From assembly GCF_963676065.1 (NCBI RefSeq), contig NZ_OY780933.1, positions 2,892,122 to 2,956,121 on the forward strand: 64,000 bases of DNA. The letters are read 5' to 3'. The stretch comes from Maridesulfovibrio sp. (lineage in GTDB: Bacteria; Desulfobacterota; Desulfovibrionia; Desulfovibrionales; Desulfovibrionaceae). Within the stretch, counting starts at the first letter, position 1. Every line of letters begins with the position of its first letter. Position numbers and translations under genes: made by a program. Below the pieces are notes generated by a model. It saw only the letters and a list, made by a program, of their open reading frames with translations, had not been told where the DNA came from and ran no database searches. Shown here piece by piece: positions 52,851 to 62,270 of this stretch.

Positions 52851-55529
52851 ATGAAAAAAATTAGTATTGTTACCTTGTTTGTAATATCGTTGTTGATTTT
52901 CTTTTCTGTTGCCGTTCTGGCAGCGGAACGCAGAGTTCTTCTCATTAGTTCTTATCATCCCGGTTTCCCAACTTTTTTTAAGCAAATTGAAGGTATTAAA
53001 TCTGCTTTGAGCCCGGCAGGAGTCCATCTCGACGTTGAATTCATGGATTCCAAACGGTTCATGAACGAGCAGAACTTAAATGCTTTTAAAAATATGCTTA
53101 AGGTGAAGCTTGAAGCCTTGGATGATTATGATGTTATTATCACTTCAGATGATAATGCCTTGAATTTTGCTATTGAAAATCAGCAAGAGCTATTTCCCGG
53201 CATCCCTGTTGTTTTTTGTGGTGTTAATAATCAGGATAAAGCCCGTTCCATGAATAAGAGTGACAGATTCACCGGGGTTATAGAAGCTGTCTCCATGACA
53301 GGGACAATCAAGGCCATCACTGATTTATTTCCCGATGTTACAAAAATATATTCCATAGTGGATTCCACGCCGAGCGGACAGGGAGACCTAAAGCTTTTGC
53401 GGCAAAAGATGCACGATTTTCCCGCTCTTGAATTAAATGTGATTTCGTTGGAAAAAATCAGTTGGAAAAAACTGGGAGAGACTTTGGCTGTTCTTCCTGA
53501 AGACAGCGCTGTTCTGCTTCTATCTGCATACAGGGATAAATCAGGCATTGCAAAAAGCTTTGCGGATGGTCTTCAGGTAATTGTGCAGCAATGTAAGCGA
53601 CCTGTCTTTCATCTTTACGAGCATGGGCTTGGCGATGGGATTATCGGAGGCAAGATTATTTCCCATTATGAACAAGGGGCAATCGCAGGCCGCATAGCTC
53701 TTGATATTATGAACGGAAAGCCGGTGAAAGATATCCCGGTTGTAGAAGGCGTTGATGCCAATAAACTTATTTTTGACCGTACAATTCTGGACCGTTTCAA
53801 TATCAGTGATGCTTCTTTGCCGCCGTATAGTCTCATTCTCAATGAGAATGAGACCTTTTGGACAACACACAAAACAGCAATCGTTGTCGGATTTTTTATT
53901 ATCGCTGTTCTTTTCGTTTTTTCGATAGCCCTGTCCCTTGCATATATAAAATTGCGTAAAATTCAGGAGCTTGTCCGCGAAAGCCGTGAGAGATTTGCTC
54001 TCGCCATGGCCGCGAATAAAGACGGAATCTGGGATTGGAATATTTCAACCAATGAAGTTTATTACAGCCCCGGGTACAAAGCTATACTCGGGTATGGAGA
54101 GGATGAATTCCCCGAGCATGTGACAACCTGGAATGATTTGATTCATGAAGATGACAAGGAAAGAGCTCTGCGGGAAAATAGAAGATGTATTGAGAATGAA
54201 GTAGAGAATTTTGAAGTTGAATTCCGCATGCTTGCCAAAGATGGCCGCTGGATCTGGATTTTGGGCAGAGGGAATGCGGTTGAAAGGGATGAAAATGGGT
54301 TGGCGCTGAGAATGATCGGCACCCATACGGATATCACTGAACTAAAGAATTCCGTTGAAGAAATCAGACAACTGCGTAACCACTTGAAAAGTATCATTGA
54401 TTCCTTACCTTTTATTCTTGTAGGTCTTAATGGTGACGGGCAGATTACATACTGGAACAGAAAAGCTTCAGAGATAGCCGGAGTTGTTGATAATCAGGTG
54501 CTCGGCCAGAGGGTAGAGGAAGTTTTTCCGTTCCTCACCGAGTACAAACCTCAGGTAGGGAGGGCCCTGCATACTAATGAAGTATGGGAGAGTCCTCGTG
54601 TTGCATATAATAATAACGGCTCCATTTTTTATGAAGATATTCGGATTTATCCCATGTTTGCCGAAGAGCGGCAGGGGGCTGTAGTTCAAATTGAGGATGT
54701 TACAGAGAGGGTCCGGCTGGAGGATATGCTTGTTCAAAATGAAAAGATGCTTTCCGTAGGCGGGCTGGCTGCTGGAATGGCGCATGAAATCAATAATCCG
54801 TTGGGAGCTATCGCCCAGGGCACCCAGAACATCAAAAGACGTATCTTTGGCGATTTGAAGTCTAATTATGCTGTAGCTGAAAGAATGAATATCGATATTG
54901 ATGCAATGCGCGGTTACCTCGAAGAAAGGGATGTTGTGAAGATTCTCGATTCCATCACATCCGCTGTTGTTCGCGCGGGCGATATTGTCAGCAATATGCT
55001 TAGCTTCAGTCGTAAAAGTGTGGATAATTTTAACGAGTACGATCTCGCGGAGCTGCTTGAAAAGACAATTGATCTTGCCAGCAACGAGTACGATTTTTCG
55101 ACCAAATTCGATTTTAAGAAGATTGAAATTGTTCGGGAGTATACGGAGGAGGTACCAAATGTATTATGTGAAGGCAGCGAGATTCAGCAGGTTTTTCTGA
55201 ATCTTTTAAAAAACAGTGCCCAGTCCATGAATACTAAGGAGTACGAGTCTGGTGGACCGCGATTTGTACTTAGAACATACTCAAGCAAAGGTTATGTCAC
55301 AGTAGAAATTGAGGATAACGGTCAGGGTATTGATGAGGAAGTTAAAAAGCGTATTTTTGAACCTTTTTATACCACCAAAAGAGTTGGAGAAGGAACCGGG
55401 CTTGGATTGGCTGTGTCATATTTTATTATAACTGATCTGCATAAAGGTAAGCTGGAAGTATTTTCTGCTCCGGGTAGCTGGACCAAGTTTATTATTTCCC
55501 TGCCTGTTGGGGAGATTCGTCCTGCCTGA
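52851..55529 (+). CDS. Sensor histidine kinase with periplasmic ABC-substrate-binding-like and PAS domains
   Basis: 892 residues. Signal/anchor segment at 5-25, then a periplasmic domain (about 28-330) of the ABC_sub_bind type (RRVLLISSYHPGFPTFFKQIEG, DVIITSDDNALNFA, GIPVVFCGVNN). A membrane helix lies near 343-365. Two PAS domains follow (about 385-500 with WDWNISTNEVYYSPGYKAILGYG; about 510-625). The kinase core has the H-box GMAHEINNPLGAIAQ near 644, then NLLKNSAQSM, DNGQGID and GEGTGLGLA. No receiver gene is adjacent, so it is an orphan. It lies between clpX and lon, a position that interrupts the usual protease cluster. The ligand is unknown. Confidence 0.92.
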   Translation: MKKISIVTLFVISLLIFFSVAVLAAERRVLLISSYHPGFPTFFKQIEGIKSALSPAGVHLDVEFMDSKRFMNEQNLNAFKNMLKVKLEALDDYDVIITSDDNALNFAIENQQELFPGIPVVFCGVNNQDKARSMNKSDRFTGVIEAVSMTGTIKAITDLFPDVTKIYSIVDSTPSGQGDLKLLRQKMHDFPALELNVISLEKISWKKLGETLAVLPEDSAVLLLSAYRDKSGIAKSFADGLQVIVQQCKRPVFHLYEHGLGDGIIGGKIISHYEQGAIAGRIALDIMNGKPVKDIPVVEGVDANKLIFDRTILDRFNISDASLPPYSLILNENETFWTTHKTAIVVGFFIIAVLFVFSIALSLAYIKLRKIQELVRESRERFALAMAANKDGIWDWNISTNEVYYSPGYKAILGYGEDEFPEHVTTWNDLIHEDDKERALRENRRCIENEVENFEVEFRMLAKDGRWIWILGRGNAVERDENGLALRMIGTHTDITELKNSVEEIRQLRNHLKSIIDSLPFILVGLNGDGQITYWNRKASEIAGVVDNQVLGQRVEEVFPFLTEYKPQVGRALHTNEVWESPRVAYNNNGSIFYEDIRIYPMFAEERQGAVVQIEDVTERVRLEDMLVQNEKMLSVGGLAAGMAHEINNPLGAIAQGTQNIKRRIFGDLKSNYAVAERMNIDIDAMRGYLEERDVVKILDSITSAVVRAGDIVSNMLSFSRKSVDNFNEYDLAELLEKTIDLASNEYDFSTKFDFKKIEIVREYTEEVPNVLCEGSEIQQVFLNLLKNSAQSMNTKEYESGGPRFVLRTYSSKGYVTVEIEDNGQGIDEEVKKRIFEPFYTTKRVGEGTGLGLAVSYFIITDLHKGKLEVFSAPGSWTKFIISLPVGEIRPA

Positions 55530-55954
55530 TTTATGGTCAAGAAGCTCACTTCTTTCGTTGCTCATGACTAAAAAAAATTAATTTTGTGCCGATAGAGATA
55601 TGGGTTGTTTAGAGGGCATAGAATCAACAGCCGCTCTGGGCATGAATGTTTTGCAATATAAATAATGTAATTAATAGCGGTTTGCAGTTTGACAAAACGA
55701 AAGCAGGTATTATTTCATATTTCTATAGGGTTATCGGTACATCCCTTTTTGCTTTTGTGAGAAAGGGATATCGCTGCTGGAGAGAAGCAAAGAATCCCGG
55801 TACCCGTTAAGCTTGAAAATTATTCGTCTTGTTAATTATTTAACTGACATTCAACATAACTTTTTTACCTGATTTGGTGTCCAGCCTGTGAACGGACGTA
55901 TTGTTTGTTCTCGATTGGTTAATAGACGTTTCCGGGTTAAAGACAGGAGGATAA
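55530..55954 (+). promoter_or_regulatory. Leader region of lon with a hairpin
   Basis: 425 AT-rich bases without a gene. ATCCCTTT and AAAGGGAT at 55741-55769 form a hairpin, which may end the kinase transcript or fold in the lon leader. CTTGAAAA near 55812 recalls a heat-shock -35 element, but I found no matching CCCCAT-like -10. The last bases hold a strong AGGAGG site for lon. Confidence 0.4.
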
Positions 55955-58408
55955 ATGTCGTCCACAGTTTATGAAGGTGGCAATGCATCCACTGAACAAA
56001 ATATTTTACCAATGATGTCCCTGCGGGAAGTTGTTATGTTCCCGCGTTCCATAGTGCCGCTTTTTGTCGGCCGTGAGTCTTCCATTAAAGCTATTGAAGA
56101 AGCAATTGCCGATTACGATAAGAAAATTTTTCTGGTCACTCAGGAGTTTCCCGAAAAGGAAAAGCCTGAGCCGGAAGATCTTTTCCGTGTCGGAACTGTC
56201 AGCAAAATTCTGCAGATGCTCAGACTTCCTGACGGCACTATAAAGGTGCTCTTTGAAGGGATTCACCGTGCGCGTTGGAATCCTGAGTCTGATGATGTTG
56301 TTTTCGGCGAGAATTTTCCCCTTGTGACTTTTGAAAAGGTGGAAGACCTGCCAGCCGAGGAACACACCACAGAAGCTCTGGTTCGTTCCGTTCATGAAGC
56401 CCTTGAAAAATTTGGCAAAGTGAACAAGAAAATTGCTCCGGAAACTATTCTGGCCATTTCCACTGTTCGCGAATCAGGCAGACTCGCCGATTCCATCATG
56501 CCGCACCTTAAAGTAGAATTCCTCAAAAAACAGTCCATTCTCGAAATGGTTGATCCCATTGAAAGACTGGAAGCTGTTTATGAATTGCTGCTTGGCGAAA
56601 TTGAAATCGTGTCCATTGAAAAACGGGTTAAAAACCGTGTTAAAGGGCAGATGGAAAAGAACCAGCGTGAGTACTATCTCAATGAGCAGCTCAAGGCCAT
56701 TAATAAAGAAATGGGCCGTGAGGATGACCCTCAGGCGGAAGCTCATGATCTTGAAGAGCAGCTCGAAGCAAAGAACATGGACGATGAATCCAAGGAAAGA
56801 GTACGCAAGGAAATTAAGAAATTGCGTCAGATGGCTCCTTCGTCCGCTGAATATACTGTTGTCCGCAATTATGTGGACTGGATTATGGAGCTTCCGTGGA
56901 ATAGCTACAAAAAGAATAAGCTCAACATAGCCGAAGCTCGTAAAATTCTGGATGAAGACCATTACGGCCTTGAAAAGCCCAAGGAGCGCATCCTTGAGTA
57001 TATGGCCGTACAGGCTCTGGTGGAAACAATAAAAGGCCCCATTCTTTGTTTTGCGGGCCCTCCCGGAGTAGGTAAAACTTCCATTGCCCGTTCAATCGCA
57101 AGGGCCATGGATCGCGAATTCGTGCGCCTCTCTTTAGGCGGAGTTCGTGATGAAGCCGAAATTCGCGGCCACCGCCGTACCTATGTAGGCGCGCTGCCGG
57201 GTAAGATTATCCAGTCACTGAGACGCTGCGAATACAGTAACCCGGTCATCTGTCTTGATGAAGTGGATAAGATGAGTACCGACTTCAGGGGGGATCCTTC
57301 TGCGGCTCTCCTTGAAGTTCTTGATCCTGAGCAGAACGGCACTTTCAATGATCATTATCTTGATCTTGATTACGATCTCTCAAAGGTATTCTTTATTACC
57401 ACTGCAAATGATCTGCATTCCATCCCACTGCCTTTGCAGGACAGAATGGAGATTATTCAGCTTCCCGGTTATCTCGAAACCGAGAAAGTGCATATTGCCA
57501 AGGATTTTCTGCTTCCGAAGCAGATTAAGGAGCATGGATTGAATGAGGATAACCTCGCGGTTTCCGATAATGCCATGACCGAGATTATCCGTACCTACAC
57601 ACGCGAAGCCGGCGTTCGTAACCTTGAACGCGAACTGGCAAAGGTCTGTAGAAAGACCGCCATGCAGATTGTTGAGTCCGAGGACAGAGAGAAAAGTATG
57701 CATGTGACAACTGCCAATATAAGCAAGATTCTCGGTGTGCATAAGTTCCGTCATGGATCAAGTGAAGAAAAGTCTCTTGTGGGCGTTTCCACCGGTCTGG
57801 CATACACTCAGGTAGGCGGCGAAATGCTTATGGTCGAAGTCGTGCTCATGCCCGGTAAAGGCAAGGTTGTTATTACCGGTAAGCTGGGTGACGTTATGCA
57901 GGAGTCAGCACAGGCGGCACTCTCATATATCCGGTCCCGTTCCGATTTGTTCGGTTTGAAACCGGATTTTCATGAGAAGATCGATATACATGTCCATGTG
58001 CCCGAAGGAGCCACCCCCAAGGATGGTCCTTCTGCAGGGATCACATTGTGTACCGCTATAGTCTCCGCATTCCTTAATGTTCCGGTTCGCCATGATCTGG
58101 CCATGACCGGAGAAATTACCTTGCGCGGACGTGTTCTGCCCATCGGTGGACTTAGGGAAAAGCTGCTTGCGGCTCACAGAGGACTCTCTAAGACCGTTCT
58201 CATACCCATTGATAATAAGAAAGATCTTAAGGAAGTACCCGATGCTATCCTGAAGGATCTCGAAATTATCCCGGTTGAGAATATGGATGAAGTGCTCAGC
58301 TGTGCTCTGGATAGTCTTACTGCCGAAGAATTGTTCCGTGGCAGGGATAGCATTACCCCTATCGCCCTTAACCTGATTAAGGAAGAATATCAGACTCAGC
58401 CGCATTAA
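55955..58408 (+). CDS. lon: ATP-dependent Lon protease
   Basis: 817 residues, the usual LonA length. The N-terminal substrate-recognition domain (about 18-210) starts at [20 protein letters not shown]. The AAA+ domain has Walker [10 protein letters not shown] near 370 and Walker [11 protein letters not shown]. The C-terminal protease domain has the Ser-Lys dyad: Ser in [11 protein letters not shown] near 692 and Lys in the [12 protein letters not shown] region. It degrades misfolded and regulatory proteins in the cytosol. ATG 55955 follows ACAGGAGGATAA. A strong terminator ends the gene. The locus completes the tig-clpP-clpX-lon set. Confidence 0.98.
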   Translation: MSSTVYEGGNASTEQNILPMMSLREVVMFPRSIVPLFVGRESSIKAIEEAIADYDKKIFLVTQEFPEKEKPEPEDLFRVGTVSKILQMLRLPDGTIKVLFEGIHRARWNPESDDVVFGENFPLVTFEKVEDLPAEEHTTEALVRSVHEALEKFGKVNKKIAPETILAISTVRESGRLADSIMPHLKVEFLKKQSILEMVDPIERLEAVYELLLGEIEIVSIEKRVKNRVKGQMEKNQREYYLNEQLKAINKEMGREDDPQAEAHDLEEQLEAKNMDDESKERVRKEIKKLRQMAPSSAEYTVVRNYVDWIMELPWNSYKKNKLNIAEARKILDEDHYGLEKPKERILEYMAVQALVETIKGPILCFAGPPGVGKTSIARSIARAMDREFVRLSLGGVRDEAEIRGHRRTYVGALPGKIIQSLRRCEYSNPVICLDEVDKMSTDFRGDPSAALLEVLDPEQNGTFNDHYLDLDYDLSKVFFITTANDLHSIPLPLQDRMEIIQLPGYLETEKVHIAKDFLLPKQIKEHGLNEDNLAVSDNAMTEIIRTYTREAGVRNLERELAKVCRKTAMQIVESEDREKSMHVTTANISKILGVHKFRHGSSEEKSLVGVSTGLAYTQVGGEMLMVEVVLMPGKGKVVITGKLGDVMQESAQAALSYIRSRSDLFGLKPDFHEKIDIHVHVPEGATPKDGPSAGITLCTAIVSAFLNVPVRHDLAMTGEITLRGRVLPIGGLREKLLAAHRGLSKTVLIPIDNKKDLKEVPDAILKDLEIIPVENMDEVLSCALDSLTAEELFRGRDSITPIALNLIKEEYQTQPH

Positions 58409-58435
58409 GTCGCCTTAATGATTAAATTATCTTGT

Positions 58436-58468
58436 AAGGATGCCCCGTTTGGGGGCATCCTTTTTTTT
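58436..58468 (+). terminator. Rho-independent terminator after lon
   Basis: AAGGATGCCCC and GGGGCATCCTT form an 11-bp stem with a short loop and a run of eight Ts. Confidence 0.95.
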
Positions 58469-58493
58469 GGTTTATTTTATACAAGGGTGATTT

Positions 58494-59654
58494 GTGTTAT
58501 CGTTTGGTATGGGGAGTATTTATAGAATATATGGGAATTTTTTTTGTGTAAAAAAATTAGGCCAGGGAGCAAAGGTTGTTCTGGTCTTTTTATTGGTGTT
58601 AATCGGTTATATCAGTTCCAGCGCCTCCGGGCGCAATGATCTCAATAAAATACTTAACGAGGCCATTTATGAATTGAAGATTCCCGGAGCGGTAATGGTT
58701 GTGGAAACTCCTGAAGGAATGATCTGGAATTACAGGGCAGGAGTACGCAGATTCGGGAGTCCTATGCCCATGAGCAGGAATTTAAAGTTTCGCATCGGAA
58801 GCTTGACCAAGACATTTGTCGCTTCACTTACTCTTATGCTCGTTCAGGAAGGCAGAACTAATCTTGATACTGAAGTTCATAAAATACTTCCGCAGGTCAT
58901 TACGAAAGATAATCATGTCACAATCCGCCATTTGTTGCAGATGAGAAGTAATCTGGGAGATTTCACCACCGACAGGAAATTTTTGAAGCTGTTCAGGGAA
59001 AGACCCTGGATGCATTGGGAGCCAGAAAAATTATTGAAATTCGGAAAGCCCGGGCATCATGGTCCGGGTAAAAAATTTAAATATAATAATTCCAACTATG
59101 TGCTGCTCGGAAAGATTATCGAGAAAGTGACAGGCGATAGTTTTGAAAATCAGGTTTTCGAGCGAATATTGAAGCCTCTTAAATTAAATTCAACCTCCTT
59201 TCCGGTTAAGAGTGCCAATATCCCAGAGCCTTATGCAAGAGGATATGATTTTAATCCCAAGACAGGTGTGATTAAGAATTTGAGTTTAATGATTAATCCT
59301 TCGTGGGCATGGTGTTCCGGCAACGGTATTTCCAATGCTTCGGACCTGCTGAACTGGATTAAGGCGTATCTAACCGGCTATGGAATTTCTGAAAAACTCT
59401 TGGCTGAACAGATGACGTTTTTGCCGGTTAATTACGATCGTATCTCATACGGGCTGGGTGTTATGAATAGGTATAGCGCAGTGGGGCATAATGGAAATTT
59501 TGCTGGAATTTATTCAGCTGTGGCATATAGATATAAAGGATATTACATTGTTATCTTAACCAACGGTCAGGCAAAAGGGGGAGGGAACACGGCAACTGCA
59601 GAATCTGTATTCTGGCATGTGGTGAAGAATTCAGCCTTATTCAGTAATCGTTAA
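58494..59654 (+). CDS. Secreted serine beta-lactamase-like hydrolase (class C / D-Ala-D-Ala peptidase fold)
   Basis: 386 residues. A membrane/signal segment (about 28-45, VVLVFLLVLIGYISSSAS) suggests export. The beta-lactamase-family motifs are in order: SLTK (Ser-x-x-Lys nucleophile) near 102, YNN in FKYNNSNYVLLGKII near 200, and HNG in VGHNGNFAGI near 331 in place of the KTG triad. Such enzymes include D-aminopeptidases, esterases and class C beta-lactamases, so the substrate is open. The start is GTG 58494 after AAGGGTGA. It ends in a four-base convergent overlap with the small gene at 59651. Confidence 0.88.
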   Translation: MLSFGMGSIYRIYGNFFCVKKLGQGAKVVLVFLLVLIGYISSSASGRNDLNKILNEAIYELKIPGAVMVVETPEGMIWNYRAGVRRFGSPMPMSRNLKFRIGSLTKTFVASLTLMLVQEGRTNLDTEVHKILPQVITKDNHVTIRHLLQMRSNLGDFTTDRKFLKLFRERPWMHWEPEKLLKFGKPGHHGPGKKFKYNNSNYVLLGKIIEKVTGDSFENQVFERILKPLKLNSTSFPVKSANIPEPYARGYDFNPKTGVIKNLSLMINPSWAWCSGNGISNASDLLNWIKAYLTGYGISEKLLAEQMTFLPVNYDRISYGLGVMNRYSAVGHNGNFAGIYSAVAYRYKGYYIVILTNGQAKGGGNTATAESVFWHVVKNSALFSNR

Positions 59655-59941
59655 AAACTAAAGCTGAATCCCAGCCCCAGACCTGTAGTTTTCGGTGGAT
59701 CGTTCGGCCCGTCAAGATTATCATAGTGATCATCATCCAGCCCGAAAATCAAATTTGTCTTAACTGAATCATTAATGTGCAAACCGTTTAAAATAGCACT
59801 TAATGATGTTTCATTTTCAGTGGTGATAATTGTTTCCGTGTCCAGTTGTTCTCTAGCGGATTTGTAGCCGAAATCAGCGGCATATGCATTTGTAAGCCCC
59901 CAAAAGAGCAGTGCGGCTGTGATTACTATTTTTTTCCACAT
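59651..59941 (-). CDS. Small secreted protein, unknown function
   Basis: 96 residues with a clear signal peptide (KKIVITAALLFWGL, cleavage after AYA-AD). The mature part is about 75 residues, acidic, and ends in the alternating aromatic tail LGLGFSFSF, which resembles the C-terminal strand of outer-membrane barrels. It is too short for a full barrel, so it could be an envelope-associated peptide or a decayed fragment. It is divergent from the alkaline phosphatase region. I do not recognise a family. Confidence 0.6.
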   Translation of the reverse strand: MWKKIVITAALLFWGLTNAYAADFGYKSAREQLDTETIITTENETSLSAILNGLHINDSVKTNLIFGLDDDHYDNLDGPNDPPKTTGLGLGFSFSF

Positions 59942-60303
59942 ATTCCACCTTCCCGTTGTTGTGTAGTCTTTTACTCCCTTGGTATATAATTATACAAAAT
60001 ACGGGCCAGTGAATTGTAATGCCAATAATTCAATTGGATGGCGTAATTGAAATTTTAAATGTTGTATGCAGACCGGAAAAATAATCGATTATTAGTTTAA
60101 AGTTTATATTAAAGCAGGACAAAAATACCCGTCTCAGCCGATAAGAAAAGCTGACCGGACTGGTTCATAATTGAATTTTATATGAACTATGATGAGATTT
60201 AATTTCACACATATTCGTTACTGAAGAACTTTTTGTTAAAATGTGAAAATTTTGAAGAAAATTTTGATCTTCTTTATCTCAAATTTTCGAATATAATTTC
60301 AAA

Positions 60304-60321
60304 TTGTTACAATTGTGTTAC
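60304..60321 (+). promoter_or_regulatory. Pho-box-like direct repeat upstream of the alkaline phosphatase
   Basis: TTGTTAC, four bases, GTGTTAC: two 7-base direct repeats with the 11-base period of PhoB boxes (CTGTCAT-N4-CTGTCAT class). It lies about 320 bases before the phosphatase start and about 50 bases before a possible promoter (TTGACA at 60355, TAAGGT at 60377). Confidence 0.6.
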
Positions 60322-60354
60322 GATTTATTCTCGTTATTGTCTGACAAAACCGGA

Positions 60355-60640
60355 TTGACAACGATTGAAATCAATCTAAGGTATCTAAACCTTTTGTAAT
60401 TTGCAGAGGTAACGTGTTGAGTTACAGGTCTGGGATGTTCCTCGTCGAGGACGGGAGGATATCATTAATGCGGCTTGATCCTGCCGGTATTTCCGAGAGT
60501 CCTGTACAAGATGTTGCATTGTGAACTTTACAGCAGTCCGGTGTAGAGGTGTACCGGGCATTTGCGGAGTTTACGTTATAATCTTAGTGACCGGGGTTAT
60601 CCGGTAACGGGATTAAATTTTAAAGTTGAGGAATGTGAAA
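60355..60640 (+). promoter_or_regulatory. Promoter and long GC-rich leader of the alkaline phosphatase gene
   Basis: TTGACA (60355) with TAAGGT (60377) could be the promoter. GATTGAAATCAATC at 60363-60376 is a perfect inverted repeat inside it. From about 60420 to 60610 the base composition rises and several pairing segments appear (TCCTCG/CGAGGA near 60440, and CCGG-rich repeats near 60540 and 60590). I recognise no known riboswitch. The stretch 59942-60300 is AT-rich and shows nothing that I can name. Confidence 0.4.
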
Positions 60641-62194
60641 ATGGTTAAAAAAATTATTCGCCCATTGATTCTCGCCGTTTGTCTGGCAATGATTGCCGTT
60701 ACGGCTTTTGCGGCTGCGCCGAAGTATGTATTTTACTTTATCGGTGACGGTCTCGGACCCAGCCAGCGTATGGCTGCGGAACTGTACAATAAAATGGAAA
60801 AAAAAGATGCAGAAGCTCATCTGGTGATGAATACTTTCCCTCAGTCAGCATTGGTAACTACTTATTCGGATAACACTCTGATTACCGACTCAGCTGCAGG
60901 CGGCACCGCTCTGGCTTGCGGGTATAAGACAACCAACGGTTATCTCGGTAAATTGCCTGACGGTACCGATATTAAATCCATTGCCGAAGCAGCAAAAGAC
61001 AAGGGGTATGCAGTAGGCATCGTAACAACCACCCGCCTTACCCATGCGACTCCTGCCGCATTTTCTGCCCATAACACTGACCGCAATGCCGCTAATGCTA
61101 TTGCAGTTGATCAGGCGGATTCAGGATATGATTTCTTCGCGGGCGGCGGATATCGCTATTTCGTTGCCAAAAACAACGCGCAGGGTCTGAAGTCCAAGCG
61201 TAAAGATGACGTGGATGTTGTTAAAATGTTTGCGGATCAGGGCTACAAAACCTTTGTTGGGGATTCCACACGTGATGCTTTCCGCGCTTATAAACCCAAA
61301 AAAGGTGAAAAAGTTTTTGCCGCATTGACCTACAGCCACCTTCCCTACGAAGTTGAGCGTCGTAACAGCAAATTGACCGTAAACAAGCTGCCCTCACTCA
61401 GTGAACTGACCGGAAAAGCCGTAGAATCCCTTTCCGCACAGGAAAAGCCCTTCTTCCTGATGGTTGAAGGCGGTCGCATCGACCATGCTGCTCACGCTCA
61501 TGATGCGGCATCTACTATTCTGGATACTCTGGCCATGGATGAAGCTGTAAAAATCGCATACGACTTTTACAAAAAACATCCTGAAGAAACTCTGATTGTT
61601 ACTGCCGCCGACCACGAAACAGGTGGAGTAGGACTCGGAATCTCCATGGACTCCAAGGGTTATTTTCTTAAGCTGAAATCTCTTGAAAATGTTCGTGTTT
61701 CTGCTGAAGACAATCTGAACAAATATTATAACAAGCTCGCCCAAAAGGTATCCGATCTTAAAACACGCCATGCTTCCTTTATCGCTTACGTTGAAAAAGA
61801 GTGGGGCCTGACTGATCGCACTGAATCTGAAAATAAGGTTCTTGCCGATGCCATGGATGTTCAGGACAAAAACCAGAATCTGCCTGAAGAGAAGAAAGTA
61901 AGCTACGGTTATTCCTACACACCAACCATGGTGGCCGTAACTGATCTTGTGTCCCAGAGAGCCCGCATCTCCTGGACTTCTTTTGTGCATACCGGAACTT
62001 TTATTCCTGCAACTTCTATTGGTGTAGGATCTGAAAAGTTCAACGGCTTTATCGACAACACCGATATTCCAAATCGCATTGCTGAAATTATGGAAGTTAA
62101 ACTTTCTGACATCAAGCATACCGATTCCAAAGCTCTGTTGGGTAAGACCTTTGGTCCTCAGAAAAAATACTCTAAGATTCCTTACAACAAATAA
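60641..62194 (+). CDS. phoA: Alkaline phosphatase (PhoA family)
   Basis: 517 residues with a signal peptide (MVKKIIRPLILAVCLAMIAV, cleavage near AFA-AAPK). The metal and nucleophile motifs are present: FIGDGLGPSQ near 35, the active-site Ser in TDSAAGGTALACG near 85, RIDHAAHAHD near 283, and TAADHETGG near 330. It hydrolyses phosphate monoesters in the periplasm using Zn and Mg. I chose ATG 60641, with GAGG upstream. TTG 60626 would add five residues. A Pho-box-like repeat lies far upstream. A terminator follows, overlapping the leader of the YibE/F gene. Confidence 0.95.
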   Translation: MVKKIIRPLILAVCLAMIAVTAFAAAPKYVFYFIGDGLGPSQRMAAELYNKMEKKDAEAHLVMNTFPQSALVTTYSDNTLITDSAAGGTALACGYKTTNGYLGKLPDGTDIKSIAEAAKDKGYAVGIVTTTRLTHATPAAFSAHNTDRNAANAIAVDQADSGYDFFAGGGYRYFVAKNNAQGLKSKRKDDVDVVKMFADQGYKTFVGDSTRDAFRAYKPKKGEKVFAALTYSHLPYEVERRNSKLTVNKLPSLSELTGKAVESLSAQEKPFFLMVEGGRIDHAAHAHDAASTILDTLAMDEAVKIAYDFYKKHPEETLIVTAADHETGGVGLGISMDSKGYFLKLKSLENVRVSAEDNLNKYYNKLAQKVSDLKTRHASFIAYVEKEWGLTDRTESENKVLADAMDVQDKNQNLPEEKKVSYGYSYTPTMVAVTDLVSQRARISWTSFVHTGTFIPATSIGVGSEKFNGFIDNTDIPNRIAEIMEVKLSDIKHTDSKALLGKTFGPQKKYSKIPYNK

Positions 62195-62223
62195 TTGTAT
62201 TTGAAGTTGGAATTTGTCTTGAT

Positions 62224-62252
62224 GAGGTCCCCGTTTGCGCGGGGGCCTCTTT
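62224..62252 (+). terminator. Rho-independent terminator after phoA
   Basis: GAGGTCCCCG and CGGGGGCCTC (with an added GC in the loop) form a stable stem followed by TTTCC. The next gene starts 19 bases downstream, so read-through or coupling is possible. Confidence 0.8.
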
Positions 62253-62270
62253 CCATCTTATGAGGTAACC

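Noticed and set aside
55812-55840. CTTGAAAA as a heat-shock promoter for lon
   Set aside because: No CCCCAT-like -10 at a suitable distance, so the match is only half a promoter.
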